A stretch of DNA of 11,825 nt from DASQQQ01 sp036390995 (GCA_036390995.1 DASWAT010000024.1:1-11825); one strand, 5' to 3'. Shown: positions 1 through 7,261, counted from the stretch's first letter. Translations and numbers: made by a program. Notes: generated from the sequence alone by a model not told the origin.

Positions 1-1
1 T

Positions 2-251
2 CTCGAGGTCTACTTCTGTGACCCGTACAGCCCTTGGCAGCGCGGCACGAACGAGAACACCAACGGTCTGCTCCGCCAGTACTTCCCGAAAGGAACCGAC
101 CTATCTCGCCACGGCCCCGCCGAGCTCGAGGCCGTCGCTGCGACGCTCAACGGCCGGCCGCGCAAGACCCTCGGCTGGAAGACCTCCAGCTGAAGCACTG
201 AGCGAACACTTACAGTTGGCGGAACAAGGCGGTGTTGCGACCACCGATTGA
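2..251 (+). pseudogene. IS30-family transposase, C-terminal part, frameshifted near the end
   Basis: The window opens inside the frame starting at base 2, which runs to a TGA at 191-193 and reads as the end of an IS30-type DDE transposase. It contains a YSPWQRGTNENTNGLLRQYF-like block, whose Glu is the third catalytic residue of the family, and then NGRPRKTLGWK. The reading then breaks. IS30 proteins continue from GWKT into PAEAL, and exactly that continuation (PAEALSEHL, ending VATTD) is found one base out of frame, with TGA at 249-251. A single extra base near 184-187 explains the break. The N-terminal HTH and the first two Asp lie outside the window. The element may be inactive, or the extra base may be a sequencing error. 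Family assignment is firm; functional status is not. Confidence 0.85.
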
Positions 252-257
252 GCTCGG

Positions 258-630
258 TCAGGGAGCTGGAGGCGGATCCAGCCCGGTCGGGCGTCTTGCG
301 CTGTAGACCTCGCCGCGGCCTTCGGCCGTTGTAGTGAGCGTGTAGATCCGAAGGATGCCGTGCAGGTGGCGTCGCCTAAAGACGAGCATCCAGTCCAGGC
401 ACTCGGTTCGACGCGCTCGCGTGCGGAGCTCGGATCGAGGTCTCGATGACCCGTGCGCCCTCGGAACCGAACACCTCGTCGAAGGGCACCGAGTACTTGG
501 AGTCTCGGTCCCGGACGACGAACCGGATCCCATAGAGCCGCTCCCCCATCGCCAGGTTCCGAGCCTACTGGGCGACCCAAGCCGAGTCGGGTTTCGCGGT
601 GATGCCGAGGGACGAGATGCCGTGACAGTG
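258..630 (-). pseudogene. Decayed integrase-core transposase (IS481/IS3-like), multiply frameshifted
   Basis: Reading the minus strand from about 628 gives LGITAKPDSAWVAQ, an in-frame TAG at 565-567 where the family normally has Gln, then ARNLAMGERLYGIRFVVRDR. This is followed by DSKYSVPFDEVFGSEGARVI and ETSIRAPH. The block is the rve integrase core with the second catalytic Asp in RDRDSK. Around 400-415 the frame shifts and roughly ten residues are missing. These are the stretch that normally carries the catalytic Glu (AER). Another frame then gives TECLDWMLVFRRRHLHGILR, and near 335-345 a further shift gives HAHYNGRRPRRGL, the usual C-terminal HYN...RPHRGL motif. The N-terminal half is absent. 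It lies convergent to the IS30 remnant. It is certainly non-functional; the exact IS family is less certain. Confidence 0.75.
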
Positions 631-636
631 TTGTCA
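623..636. promoter_or_regulatory. Palindrome TGACA-N4-TGTCA upstream of the Usp-cNMP gene
   Basis: The sequence reads TGACA gtgt TGTCA, two perfect 5-bp half-sites with a 4-bp spacer. It sits about 110 bp upstream of the GTG start at 747, at the edge of the transposase relic. The geometry is operator-like for a dimeric regulator. No regulator is identified and the match could be chance. Confidence 0.3.
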
Positions 637-746
637 TATGCATCGCGTGGGGTGGTTCCCTCCGTGTAGCCTCCGGCCACACATAGCGGGCGCCCCGAGC
701 GATCTCCGCGGGTGATCAGGCTCATCTGAGACGGGAGGGCCCACGC

Positions 747-1568
747 GTGAGGCAGTATCTGGTGGTAGCCAATCAGACCCTCGTGGGTGAGGATCTGCTG
801 CGCGAGGTCGCCGCCCGGGTGAGGGCGGGGAACACCCGCTTCCAGATCCTCGTGCCCGCCACGCCTCCGGCCGAGGGGTGGTCCTGGACGGAGACGGAGG
901 CACGGCACCTGGCCCAGGATCGCCTGGATCGAACGCTTCTGCGACTCCAGGAGGAGGGCGTCCAGGCCGACGGCATGATCGGCGATGCCGACCCGTTGCT
1001 CGCCATCCAAGATGCCCTGAGGGATCAGCGGTTCGACGAGATCATCATCTCGACGCTCCCACCCCGCGCCTCCGCAGGGCTTCGCTCCGGGTTGGTGCGT
1101 CGCGTCGGCGCCCTCGTCGACATGCCGGTGATCCACGTGATGGCCCCTCCCGAACGCGCGACGCGCGAGACCGCGCTGAGCCAGGTGTCGCTCTTCAAGG
1201 GTCTCTCCAAGCACCGGATCCGCCGGCTCGCCAAGGCCAGCACGGTATCGGTGTACCGAGAGGGGGAACACATCATCAGGGAGGGCTCGGCCGGGTCGGA
1301 GCTGTTCGTGATCCTGGACGGGAGGGTCAAGGTGGTGCGCGGGGGACGCACCCTCGCCCACCTGGGATCCGGTGAGGTGTTCGGGGAGATCTCGCTGCTC
1401 GCGGGCGGTCCACGCACGGCCGACGTGATCGCCGAGATCGCGACGCGGTGCGTCTACCTGTCCGGGACTGAGTTCCGTGCCGCCCTCGAGGCGGACCCCC
1501 TCATCGCCATGAGGGTCCTCCAGGCGGTCGGCGAGCGAATGCAGACGTTGGTCCGTTCCGCGACCTGA
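747..1568 (+). CDS. Usp-like domain fused to a cyclic-nucleotide-binding domain
   Basis: The protein has 273 aa. It starts at GTG 747, with GGGAGG at about 733-738 giving normal ribosome-binding spacing. Residues 1-135 resemble the actinobacterial Usp/Rossmann-like family: an initial beta strand YLVVANQTLVGEDLL, then GDADPLLAIQDAL (79-91) and DEIIISTLPP (98-106). Residues about 143-265 form a cNMP-binding domain (SLFKGLSKHRIRRLA, then REGEHIIREG and ELFVILDGRVKV). Its phosphate-binding cassette FGEISLLAGGPRTADV keeps FGE (212-214) and R223-T224-A225, so ligand binding looks intact. There is no HTH after the cNMP domain, so it is not a CRP-type DNA-binding regulator. A soluble cAMP/cGMP-responsive sensor or adaptor is likely; output and partner are unknown. 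It stands alone, with no co-directional neighbour close by. Confidence 0.9.
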   Translation: MRQYLVVANQTLVGEDLLREVAARVRAGNTRFQILVPATPPAEGWSWTETEARHLAQDRLDRTLLRLQEEGVQADGMIGDADPLLAIQDALRDQRFDEIIISTLPPRASAGLRSGLVRRVGALVDMPVIHVMAPPERATRETALSQVSLFKGLSKHRIRRLAKASTVSVYREGEHIIREGSAGSELFVILDGRVKVVRGGRTLAHLGSGEVFGEISLLAGGPRTADVIAEIATRCVYLSGTEFRAALEADPLIAMRVLQAVGERMQTLVRSAT

Positions 1569-1599
1569 GGCCGGACACATCTCGAGGGCTTCTCACATT

Positions 1600-1634
1600 G
1601 TTCGTCCCTTTCGTCTGGTTCCCACCGGGGGCAC
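1600..1634. repeat. 35-bp dispersed repeat, copy 1
   Basis: The element begins GTTCGTCCCTTTCGTCTGG and ends CCGGGGGCAC. A second copy in the same orientation at 7534-7568 is identical except for one base (A at 1624, G at 7558). Both copies lie in non-coding sequence. Similarity stops abruptly on the right and within a few bases on the left, where both copies have a CTCGAG a short distance away. I do not recognise the family. Confidence 0.75.
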
Positions 1635-1670
1635 GGGGAGAAGATCGTGGAGTCCTCCACGATTTCTCCG
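1635..1670. terminator. Strong hairpin between convergent genes
   Basis: ATCGTGGAG at 1644-1652 pairs perfectly with CTCCACGAT at 1655-1663 across two bases. The stem extends outward through GGAGAA/TTCTCC pairs with one or two bulged bases. It lies between the stop of the Usp-cNMP gene (1568) and the stop of the minus-strand reductase (1806), so it could end transcription from either side. No T-tract follows, so it is not a textbook Rho-independent terminator. It starts directly after the 35-bp repeat. Confidence 0.45.
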
Positions 1671-1805
1671 CCCGCTGCTTTGGGCAGCTTGGGCGACCTC
1701 CTGAGGTGAGCTGCCTCTCCCGCCAGCGACCCACGCCTAGTGGCGTCGGTCGATCGGTGGGACACATCGATCGATGGACCAGTCGCCGACGGGGGCAGGG
1801 TTCGA

Positions 1806-2465
1806 TCAGCGCTCTTCCCTTTCCGTCCAGAGCGCCTCGACTCCTCCTCGCTCGTCGACTTCGAACGTGCCGTATCGGATCTGGCCTGCGCGACGGTACC
1901 GGTTGATGACCACCCCGGTGGAAGAGGTCGTGCTGTCGATGAGCTCGAGGCCGGCGGGGATCGTTCCCGCGTCGAAGAGCCGCTTGCCGCTGCCGAGCAG
2001 GACTGGGAAGGTCCACAGCCGATACTCGTCGATCAGGTCGTGCTCGATCAGGGTCTGCAGGAGCCCGCAGCTGCCGTGGACCTGGATCTCGCCGCTCCGC
2101 GCGTCCTTGAGGTCGGCCACGGCCTTCGGCACCTCGCCGTCCAGGAGCGTCGAGTTGTTCCACTCCACCGTATTCAGGGTGGTGGAGGCCACGTACTTGG
2201 GGACGCGATTCAGCACCACACCGACCGGATCGTCGTCGGGGACGTGCGGCCAGTGCGCCGCGAAGATCTCGTAGGTCGTCCGTCCGAGGAGGAGCGCATC
2301 GGCCCGTGCGGTCCACTCCGTGATGATCTCCCCCATGGCGTCGTCCCAGTAGCCGACGGACCATCCGCCGTGAGCGAACCCCCCGCTGCGGTCCTCATCG
2401 GGGCCACCGGGGCCCTGCATGACGCCGTCGAGCGTCAGAAACGTTCCGACAACGAGCGCAGCCAT
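1806..2465 (-). CDS. RibD C-terminal-domain / dihydrofolate reductase-like protein
   Basis: The protein has 219 aa. The start is placed at ATG 2465 (MAALVVGTFLTLDGVMQGPG), because GGGGAG lies just upstream and the family begins with this strand. An upstream in-frame start at 2546 would add 27 Arg-rich residues that do not fit the family. Family features in order are: the TLDGVMQ N-terminal strand; DALLLGRTTYEIFAAHWP, which contributes to the NADPH site; LNRVPKYVAST; IQVHGSCGLLQTLIEHDLID, the Gly-rich cofactor loop and helix; and FPVLLGSGKRLFD near the C-terminus. This matches the small stand-alone RibD_C reductases common in Actinomycetota, which bind NAD(P)H and mostly have no assigned substrate. 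A role in folate or riboflavin synthesis should not be assumed. It is transcribed alone, with a CRP-like palindrome about 120 bp upstream. Confidence 0.9.
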   Translation of the reverse strand: MAALVVGTFLTLDGVMQGPGGPDEDRSGGFAHGGWSVGYWDDAMGEIITEWTARADALLLGRTTYEIFAAHWPHVPDDDPVGVVLNRVPKYVASTTLNTVEWNNSTLLDGEVPKAVADLKDARSGEIQVHGSCGLLQTLIEHDLIDEYRLWTFPVLLGSGKRLFDAGTIPAGLELIDSTTSSTGVVINRYRRAGQIRYGTFEVDERGGVEALWTEREER

Positions 2466-2581
2466 CGTTCTTCTCCCCTCTCGCTGCTCTTCCAGACCAC
2501 GACGACCGTACCGGTTCCTTCGACGCCGGTATGAAGGCAAAGTCATCGGTGGGTCGGTTCACATCAGCAAGTCTGCTTTGC

Positions 2582-2595
2582 GTGACTCACGTCAC
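2582..2595. promoter_or_regulatory. CRP/GlxR-like palindrome GTGA-N6-TCAC
   Basis: The sequence GTGACTCACGTCAC is a perfect dyad. It fits the core of the CRP/FNR-type site (GTGA-N6-TCAC), although the flanking bases are C and C rather than the preferred T and A. It is 117 bp upstream of the minus-strand reductase start and downstream of the LysR remnant. A regulatory role is inferred from the pattern alone. Confidence 0.35.
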
Positions 2596-2649
2596 CCGCC
2601 CCCAGCCACGAGCGCCACCCACACGCTCTCGCCTGCGGCATTCGGGTTC

Positions 2650-3165
2650 TTACCGTGTCCGTTCCGCCTCCGACATCGGGGTCGAGCGCGTTAAGGCCCT
2701 GAGGCTGTACTTCGCGTGCTCCGTCGCGATCTGCCCCGCGAGTTCCCTGCCGACTTGGCGCGCCAGCTCGATGAAGGCCTCGGCGGCCGGGGTCCGGTAC
2801 CGGTCCGCGTGCCAAGAAGGCCGATTCTCCGCGAGGGAATCAGCGCGCTGTGATCGGCGAGCGCGATGTCGTCGTCGCGAGTGATCGATCGCGAGGTAGG
2901 GCATGATCGCGGCCCCGATGCCCTCGGCGGCGAGCCCCTGCAGCAGGCGGTTATCCTCCGCCCGGAACACGACCCTCGGCTGGACACCGTGCGAGCGGAG
3001 GATCCGCTCGATTTCCGCGTTCGCGCCGCACACCCGACAGGCGACGAGGTCGATCTCGCCCAGCGTCTCGAGATCCATGAGCCGCGGCAGGGGCGCGAGC
3101 TCGTCGTCACAGCCGACGACGAGGAAGTACGGATCGGTCAACGGGTCGACGTACTCGAGCGGGGT
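2650..3165 (-). pseudogene. LysR-type regulator, substrate-binding domain fragment, two frameshifts
   Basis: The minus strand encodes the effector-binding half of a LysR-family regulator: LEYVDPLTDPYFLVVG, then VFRAEDNRLLQGLAAEGIGA and AIMPYLAID. After that the frame shifts near 2870-2885 into RDDDIALADHSALIPSRRIG and shifts back near 2815-2825 into WHADRYRTPAAEAFIELARQ. It then continues to TAA at 2650-2652. Read across the two shifts, the conserved order of the family is restored. The N-terminal winged HTH and the first part of the effector domain are absent. Homology ends at about 3160, where the ERCC4 fragment begins on the other strand. It cannot make a functional regulator as it stands. 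Family identity is well supported; whether the two indels are real is open. Confidence 0.75.
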
Positions 3166-3669
3166 CCGGCCAGCGCACCGCGCGCTCGGCGACCCCGGCG
3201 CTCGGGTGCCCCGCCGGCGAGCCCTAACCGAGGGGTTCACCGTCCTGATCGACACCCGGGAACGCTACCGTACCGGCTCGCTGGGCGGGAGGTCCACACC
3301 GAACGCGTCGCGCTGCCGGCCGGCGACTACGGGGTGCGATCGGGGGACGGCGCGATCCTGGCCGCTGCGGAGCGCAAGGGCCTGGAGAACCTGGCCACCT
3401 GCCTCTCCGACGGGACGCTCGCCTTCCAGATGCAGCGCCTCGCTGAGTTGCCCATCGCCGCCGTCGTGGTGGAGGGTCGGTACTCCAGGCTGCACAGCCT
3501 CGAGCACGTGAGCGGAGGGTGGCTCGCGGACGTGCTCACCCGCCTGCAGGTCCGCTACCCCGAGGTGCAGGTCGTGTTCGCCGACACCCGTGCGTTCGCC
3601 GAGGATCGGACCTACCGCTTCCTGGCCGCCGCGATCGCCGACGCCACGACACCTCCTGTCGAGGGCTGA
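3160..3669 (+). pseudogene. ERCC4-domain nuclease-family protein, 5'-truncated and frameshifted
   Basis: One frame gives DPGARVPRRRALTEGF followed by TVLIDTRERY, the first strand and motif of an ERCC4/XPF-type nuclease fold. At about 3268 a base seems to be missing (family RYPYRLAG; here CTACCGTACC rather than CTACCCGTACC). The rest continues in the next frame as YRLAGREVHTERVALPAGDY, then AERKGLENLATCLSDGTLAF, QMQRLAELPIAAVVVEGRYS and GGWLADVLTRLQVRYPEVQV. It ends at TGA 3667-3669. In actinobacterial relatives this domain follows an N-terminal region of about 150 aa, which is missing here. The nuclease motif ERKx3D reads ERKGLEN, so the final Asp is Asn. A GTG at 3206 could in principle start a short product, but I see no ribosome binding site and the frame breaks soon after. 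Confidence 0.75.
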
Positions 3670-3829
3670 GGAGCCGCTCGGGCGGTCAGTACCCGTTCTG
3701 TCGCACGACCCGGCGTGTTGGTCGAGACACGGTTTCCGCGCCCGACAGGCTTGACGAACAATAGGAGCATCCCCTCAGGCTGGATCGGGTCCGGATTTCA
3801 GCGGGGTGGGCGACCCGTTCCGGGTTCGC

Positions 3830-5437
3830 TCATCCGGATCCAGGACCGAGCGCCGCGAGCAACTCCGGCTCGTGCCCCCGGAGCCACCGGGCGGCGATCC
3901 GTCCGCCGACCAGATATACCGTCACGCCGTAGACGATGGATGCGGGCGCCGCGACGGCTAGCATCGGCCTCCAGACGTACAGCCCGGCCAGGACGAGGAC
4001 GGCGATGGGTACGACCAACAGCTGACTCACGAGGAACACACCGAGCATGATGAGCGCGGTCCTGAAACCCGCGCCCGTGCGCTGGGCCCAGAGGTTGGTC
4101 GGCGACTCGGGGACCGGCAGGGGCAGCCGGACCGACGTCACGTTACCCACCCCCAGCGCGACTCCGAGCACCCCGAGGCCCGTCGAGAGCGTGAGAGGCA
4201 GGTAGACCCACCCGTCGGTCAGCGCGGCGACGGCGAGCGAGATCACCAGGAAGACCGGCAGATTGAGCAGCGCGATCGCGGCGTTCTTCCCTACCAGATC
4301 GTCCAGCGGGTCCCCCGAGGCAGCGACGTTCATCCAGTAGGAGGCGCGGTCCATCCCGAACTGCCCCATGGCCATCAGGCTGAACCACCACAGGAAGGCG
4401 GTGGGAGCGAGGCTCGTCGGGGGTCGGTGCGCCGACCGAACGGTCGCCACGGCGACCACGGCACCCAGCGCGAGCAGGAAGGTGGTCAATCGTTGTGCCC
4501 GCTGGGCCGGCTCTCGCCACAGGTAGCGGAGGTCCTTGGCGGCCACCGCTCCCCAACGGTTCCGGGGCAGGAACGCCGCCATCGAGGGGTACAGCGCCGA
4601 AGTTGCTCCCACGTCTCGGCCCTGACTCGCCATCCGGGGTCTGGTGGTGGCCTCCTCCCGCGTGGTGAGCCGCTCGACGTTCGCAACCCACCAGCGGGCC
4701 AGCGGCACGAGGATCGCGAGGCCCGGAAGGAGCTGAAGGGCGGCAAGTCCGAAGCGCCCACTGTCTGCGTCGACGATCGCCCGCCCGAGCATCCCTGGTG
4801 GGAGCCACCGCATGATCCCCATGAGGCGCTCGCCGAGAATCATGAGGCCGTGGCCGTCCAGGAGACGGACCAGCTGCAACGAGACGATCAGCGTCAACAG
4901 GATGAGGAAGGAGACGATGACCCATACGTCCCGCGCACGGCGAGACCGAAGCGCCCGGGACGCCACCGTCGTCACCGCTCGGGCCCCCACGAGACAGAGG
5001 GCGAACTCGATGACGACCGCCCCAGCCACGACCAGCGTCGCGATCCCGAAAGAGGCGTAGCCGAGGACGGCACCGCTCAGGCCCACGAGCGTCGCTGCCG
5101 GGGCGATCCCGATGGCCGAGGCCGCGAGCAGTCCCCGCATCAGCTGGCCGCGCGACAGCGGGAGGAGCATCAGGCGACCGGGGTCGAGGGTCTCGTCGAG
5201 ACCGAAGCCGATCACCGGAACCATCGCCCATCCCACGAACAGCAGCGTGAACCCGATCACCGGGATCGCGGCGCGAGCGTCCGCTCGTTCATACGGCACC
5301 GCCAGCACGAGGAAGCCCAACAACGCCATCTGCAGCCCGAACAGGGCTCCGCACACGAACGAGACGACCCGGAACGGGCCCCCCCGCATCCCGTTTCGGA
5401 CCAGCCGGAGCTTCAGCCGGATGAAGGGTCCAACCAC
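3830..5437 (-). CDS. ABC transporter permease (large ABC-2-like export subunit)
   Basis: The protein has about 535 aa, with GTG 5437 as the likely start (VVGPFIRLKLRLVRNGMRGG). The open frame runs further upstream, but that part is the antisense-free shadow of the ATPase gene. The start overlaps the ATPase stop (5413) by 25 bases, which fits translational coupling. The sequence is rich in hydrophobic helices: FRVVSFVCGALFGLQMALLG, IPVIGFTLLFVGWAMVPVIG, then VIVSFLILLTLIVSLQLVRL near the middle, and several more in the second half (ALLNLPVFLVISLAVAALTD; ALIMLGVFLVSQLLVVPIAV). I estimate 10-12 helices. A cytoplasmic stretch with VERLTTREEATTRPR and RNRWGAVAAKDLRYLWREP separates two halves. The length and two-part layout match large actinobacterial exporter permeases. 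The substrate cannot be told from the sequence. Confidence 0.88.
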   Translation of the reverse strand: MVGPFIRLKLRLVRNGMRGGPFRVVSFVCGALFGLQMALLGFLVLAVPYERADARAAIPVIGFTLLFVGWAMVPVIGFGLDETLDPGRLMLLPLSRGQLMRGLLAASAIGIAPAATLVGLSGAVLGYASFGIATLVVAGAVVIEFALCLVGARAVTTVASRALRSRRARDVWVIVSFLILLTLIVSLQLVRLLDGHGLMILGERLMGIMRWLPPGMLGRAIVDADSGRFGLAALQLLPGLAILVPLARWWVANVERLTTREEATTRPRMASQGRDVGATSALYPSMAAFLPRNRWGAVAAKDLRYLWREPAQRAQRLTTFLLALGAVVAVATVRSAHRPPTSLAPTAFLWWFSLMAMGQFGMDRASYWMNVAASGDPLDDLVGKNAAIALLNLPVFLVISLAVAALTDGWVYLPLTLSTGLGVLGVALGVGNVTSVRLPLPVPESPTNLWAQRTGAGFRTALIMLGVFLVSQLLVVPIAVLVLAGLYVWRPMLAVAAPASIVYGVTVYLVGGRIAARWLRGHEPELLAALGPGSG

Positions 5438-6237
5438 TCCAATGCCCCATCCCGGATCGTCGCCGCGCCGATCAGTTCGACGAACCTCTCCTCCAGGGAC
5501 CGTCCGCCACGCACCTCGTCGATCGGGCCCTCGGCCACCAGCCGGCCTTCGTGCATCACGCCCACGCGATCGCACATCCGTTCCACGATCTCCATGACAT
5601 GGCTCGAGAACACGACCGTCGCTCCCGCCAGGACGTGTCGCTCCAGGACCGCACGGATCGTTCGGGCCGAGATGGGATCGACACCTTCGAACGGCTCGTC
5701 GAGGAAGAGCACGCGGGGAGCGTGGAGCAGCGCCGCGGCGAGGGCGATCTTCTTGCGCATGCCGTGGCTGTAGTCGACGACGAGGGTGTCTCGGGCCTCG
5801 TCGAGCCCCAGGACCTCTAGGAGCTCCGTCGTTCGCCGATCCACGACCCCGGCAGGCATCCCTCGCAGGAGGCCGTTGTAGGTGAGGAGCTCCATCCCAG
5901 TGAGGCGCTCGAACAGGCGGAGGTCCTCTGGGACGATGCCGATCGCCCGCTTGGCCGCGACCGGATCCCGCCAGACCTCGATACCCTCGACGCAAGCCCC
6001 GCCGGCGTCGGGCCGCAGGAGCCCGGTCACCAACCGCAGCGTCGTCGTCTTCCCCGCGCCATTCGGCCCCACGAGACCGAAGAAGCTGCCACCTGGCACG
6101 TCGAGGTCGAGGAGGTTGACGGCCACCTTCTCACCGAAGCGCTTGGTCAGACCGCGGGTCGAGACGGCGGACCCATCAGGCCGACCGACGGACAGATCCG
6201 GACGAACCGGAACGATCGAGCTCTCGACAGGAACCAT
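5413..6237 (-). CDS. ABC transporter ATP-binding protein
   Basis: The protein has 274 aa from ATG 6237, preferred because GAGGG at 6247-6251 is 9 bases away. ATG 6246 would add three residues and sit directly on that site. In order it has Walker A GPNGAGKTT (57-65), VPEDLRLFERLTG in the Q-loop position (Glu where many ABC proteins have Gln, which I believe is common in this subgroup), signature YSHGMRKKIALA (156-167), Walker B VLFLDEPFEGVDP with D180 and E181, and the H-loop SSHVME (H213). A short family-variable C-terminus follows. With the overlapping permease it makes a two-gene exporter in which the ATPase drives transport across the membrane. The subgroup is that of ABC-2 type ATPases (drug, lipid or polymer export). 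No regulator gene accompanies it and the substrate is unknown. Confidence 0.93.
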   Translation of the reverse strand: MVPVESSIVPVRPDLSVGRPDGSAVSTRGLTKRFGEKVAVNLLDLDVPGGSFFGLVGPNGAGKTTTLRLVTGLLRPDAGGACVEGIEVWRDPVAAKRAIGIVPEDLRLFERLTGMELLTYNGLLRGMPAGVVDRRTTELLEVLGLDEARDTLVVDYSHGMRKKIALAAALLHAPRVLFLDEPFEGVDPISARTIRAVLERHVLAGATVVFSSHVMEIVERMCDRVGVMHEGRLVAEGPIDEVRGGRSLEERFVELIGAATIRDGALEWLDPSSG

Positions 6238-6246
6238 GCTCTTCAT

Positions 6247-7261
6247 CCCTCGCCGCCTGCGACAGACGACCCCACGGCGCCCGTAAGTGTCCTCGGCCGG
6301 ATCGTCGATGGGGTTGAGTCCGTGAGCGAGATCGAGTCTGAAGGTTCAGCTAACTGCTCGGCGGACATGCCCTCTCCGCCATCCGTGCACTCGTCCCTTC
6401 AGCAGGAACGCCGAGGTACGGAAGCCGAGTTCCCTGACCGTGGAAGGCTCCTCTCTCAGCCCGCGCACGGTGGCCGAGGGCGGGCTCGACGCGCCAGCGG
6501 CACGTCCGGCGCCGGCCAGGCCCGACGTGTCACTGCGGTCCCCATCGGAGGACGACCAGATCGCGATCATCAGCGGGCGCTTCCGCAAGGCGAGGGTGAA
6601 GCCGATCGAGAGCTAATGGCGCCTATCGCGGACTCGGAACCCTGCGGCTCGAAGACGGGGACTGAACGTCATCGGCAAGCATGTCCGCCCCCCTGACTCG
6701 GGTCGCCACCGCGCTGGGGATCTTCCTGGCAAGCATCATCCTATTCGGCCGGCTGGCTGGCTATCGGCTTGATCCGGGTCTACCTGCTCGTCGAGGACGT
6801 GTTCCTCCAAGAAGGCACGCGGACGATCCCGTGGAGCAGCATCACCCGGTATTGCGTGAACGAACGCAAAGGGCTGAGCGCCATTGGAACGGACGACGCA
6901 AAGGGGCACATCGATCCTCTCGTCTCAAGTCCCGTGAGCGGCGTGACGCGCGGGAACTGCGCGAGCGGGCCGTCCAGATGGTCTTCTGGCACCGGACGAG
7001 CACGACCAGCGGTGGGAACGATCCATCCCGTCGCCGGTCGGGTCTCCGGATCGCGACGCGCACCAGATCCAGATCCGCATGCCGGCTCCTCGCAAACAGC
7101 TGCGCGGGGCGTAAAGCTTCCGCCCCAAGCAGCCGATGGAACCTGTGCGCCGTGGAGAAGGTCCGGCCGGGACCGGGAAGGGGGCGATCCGACGGATCGC
7201 ACCGATGCCCGACCTCGGTCCCGGGCGGCGACCCATACGCCCCCCACGGAGAGGAGACCGC
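6247..7261. other. About 1 kb with no intact gene; scattered possible relics
   Basis: Frames here are short, overlap on both strands and lack convincing starts. Three weak signals stand out. First, the plus frame ending at a TAA near 6616 closes with SEDDQIAIISGRFRKARVKP and has no recognisable start. Second, a possible short membrane-anchored protein starts at ATG 6681 (MSAPLTRVATALGIFLASII) and seems to continue one frame over from about 6769 as IRVYLLVEDVFLQEGTRTIP, then WSSITRYCVNERKG, so it would be frameshifted. Third, there is an IS3-type relic near 6945, listed separately. The ABC operon promoter should lie at 6247-6330 on the minus strand, but I see no clear -35/-10 pair. Confidence 0.4.
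6945..7026 (+). pseudogene. Relic of an IS3-type OrfA N-terminus
   Basis: The plus frame reads RDARELRERAVQMVFWHR. This closely matches the start of IS3-group OrfA proteins, which typically read ELRERAVRMVFEHR. One base later in frame, the sequence continues DEHDQRWERSI, where the family usually has DEYxSQWAAIxSI. Similarity then fades. It is too short to be functional and has an apparent single-base shift near 6985-6990. The match is from memory of the family and rests on about 25 residues. Confidence 0.4.

Noticed and set aside
258..1580. 440-codon minus-strand open frame across the Usp-cNMP gene
   Set aside because: It is antisense to an intact gene with clear domains. Its residues are Arg/Pro/Gly-rich except for the short integrase relic at its end.
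3780..3845. tRNA-like GGGTTCGCTCATCCGG segment
   Set aside because: The flanking bases do not form a T-arm or acceptor stem and no anticodon arm can be drawn.
5920..5945. Glu instead of Gln in the Q-loop position of the ABC ATPase
   Set aside because: As far as I recall, the VPED/LPED form is common in this ABC-2 ATPase subgroup, and the other motifs are intact.
5438..5995. Upstream extension of the permease frame to give a 721-aa protein
   Set aside because: The extra part lies inside the ATPase gene in another frame and has the low-complexity composition of a shadow; GTG 5437 gives a normal permease start.
6325..6616. Possible aromatic amino acid ammonia-lyase fragment (LTVEGSSLSPRTVAEGGLDA)
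   Set aside because: The resemblance to the lyase N-terminus covers under 20 residues, and the following residues do not fit the family.
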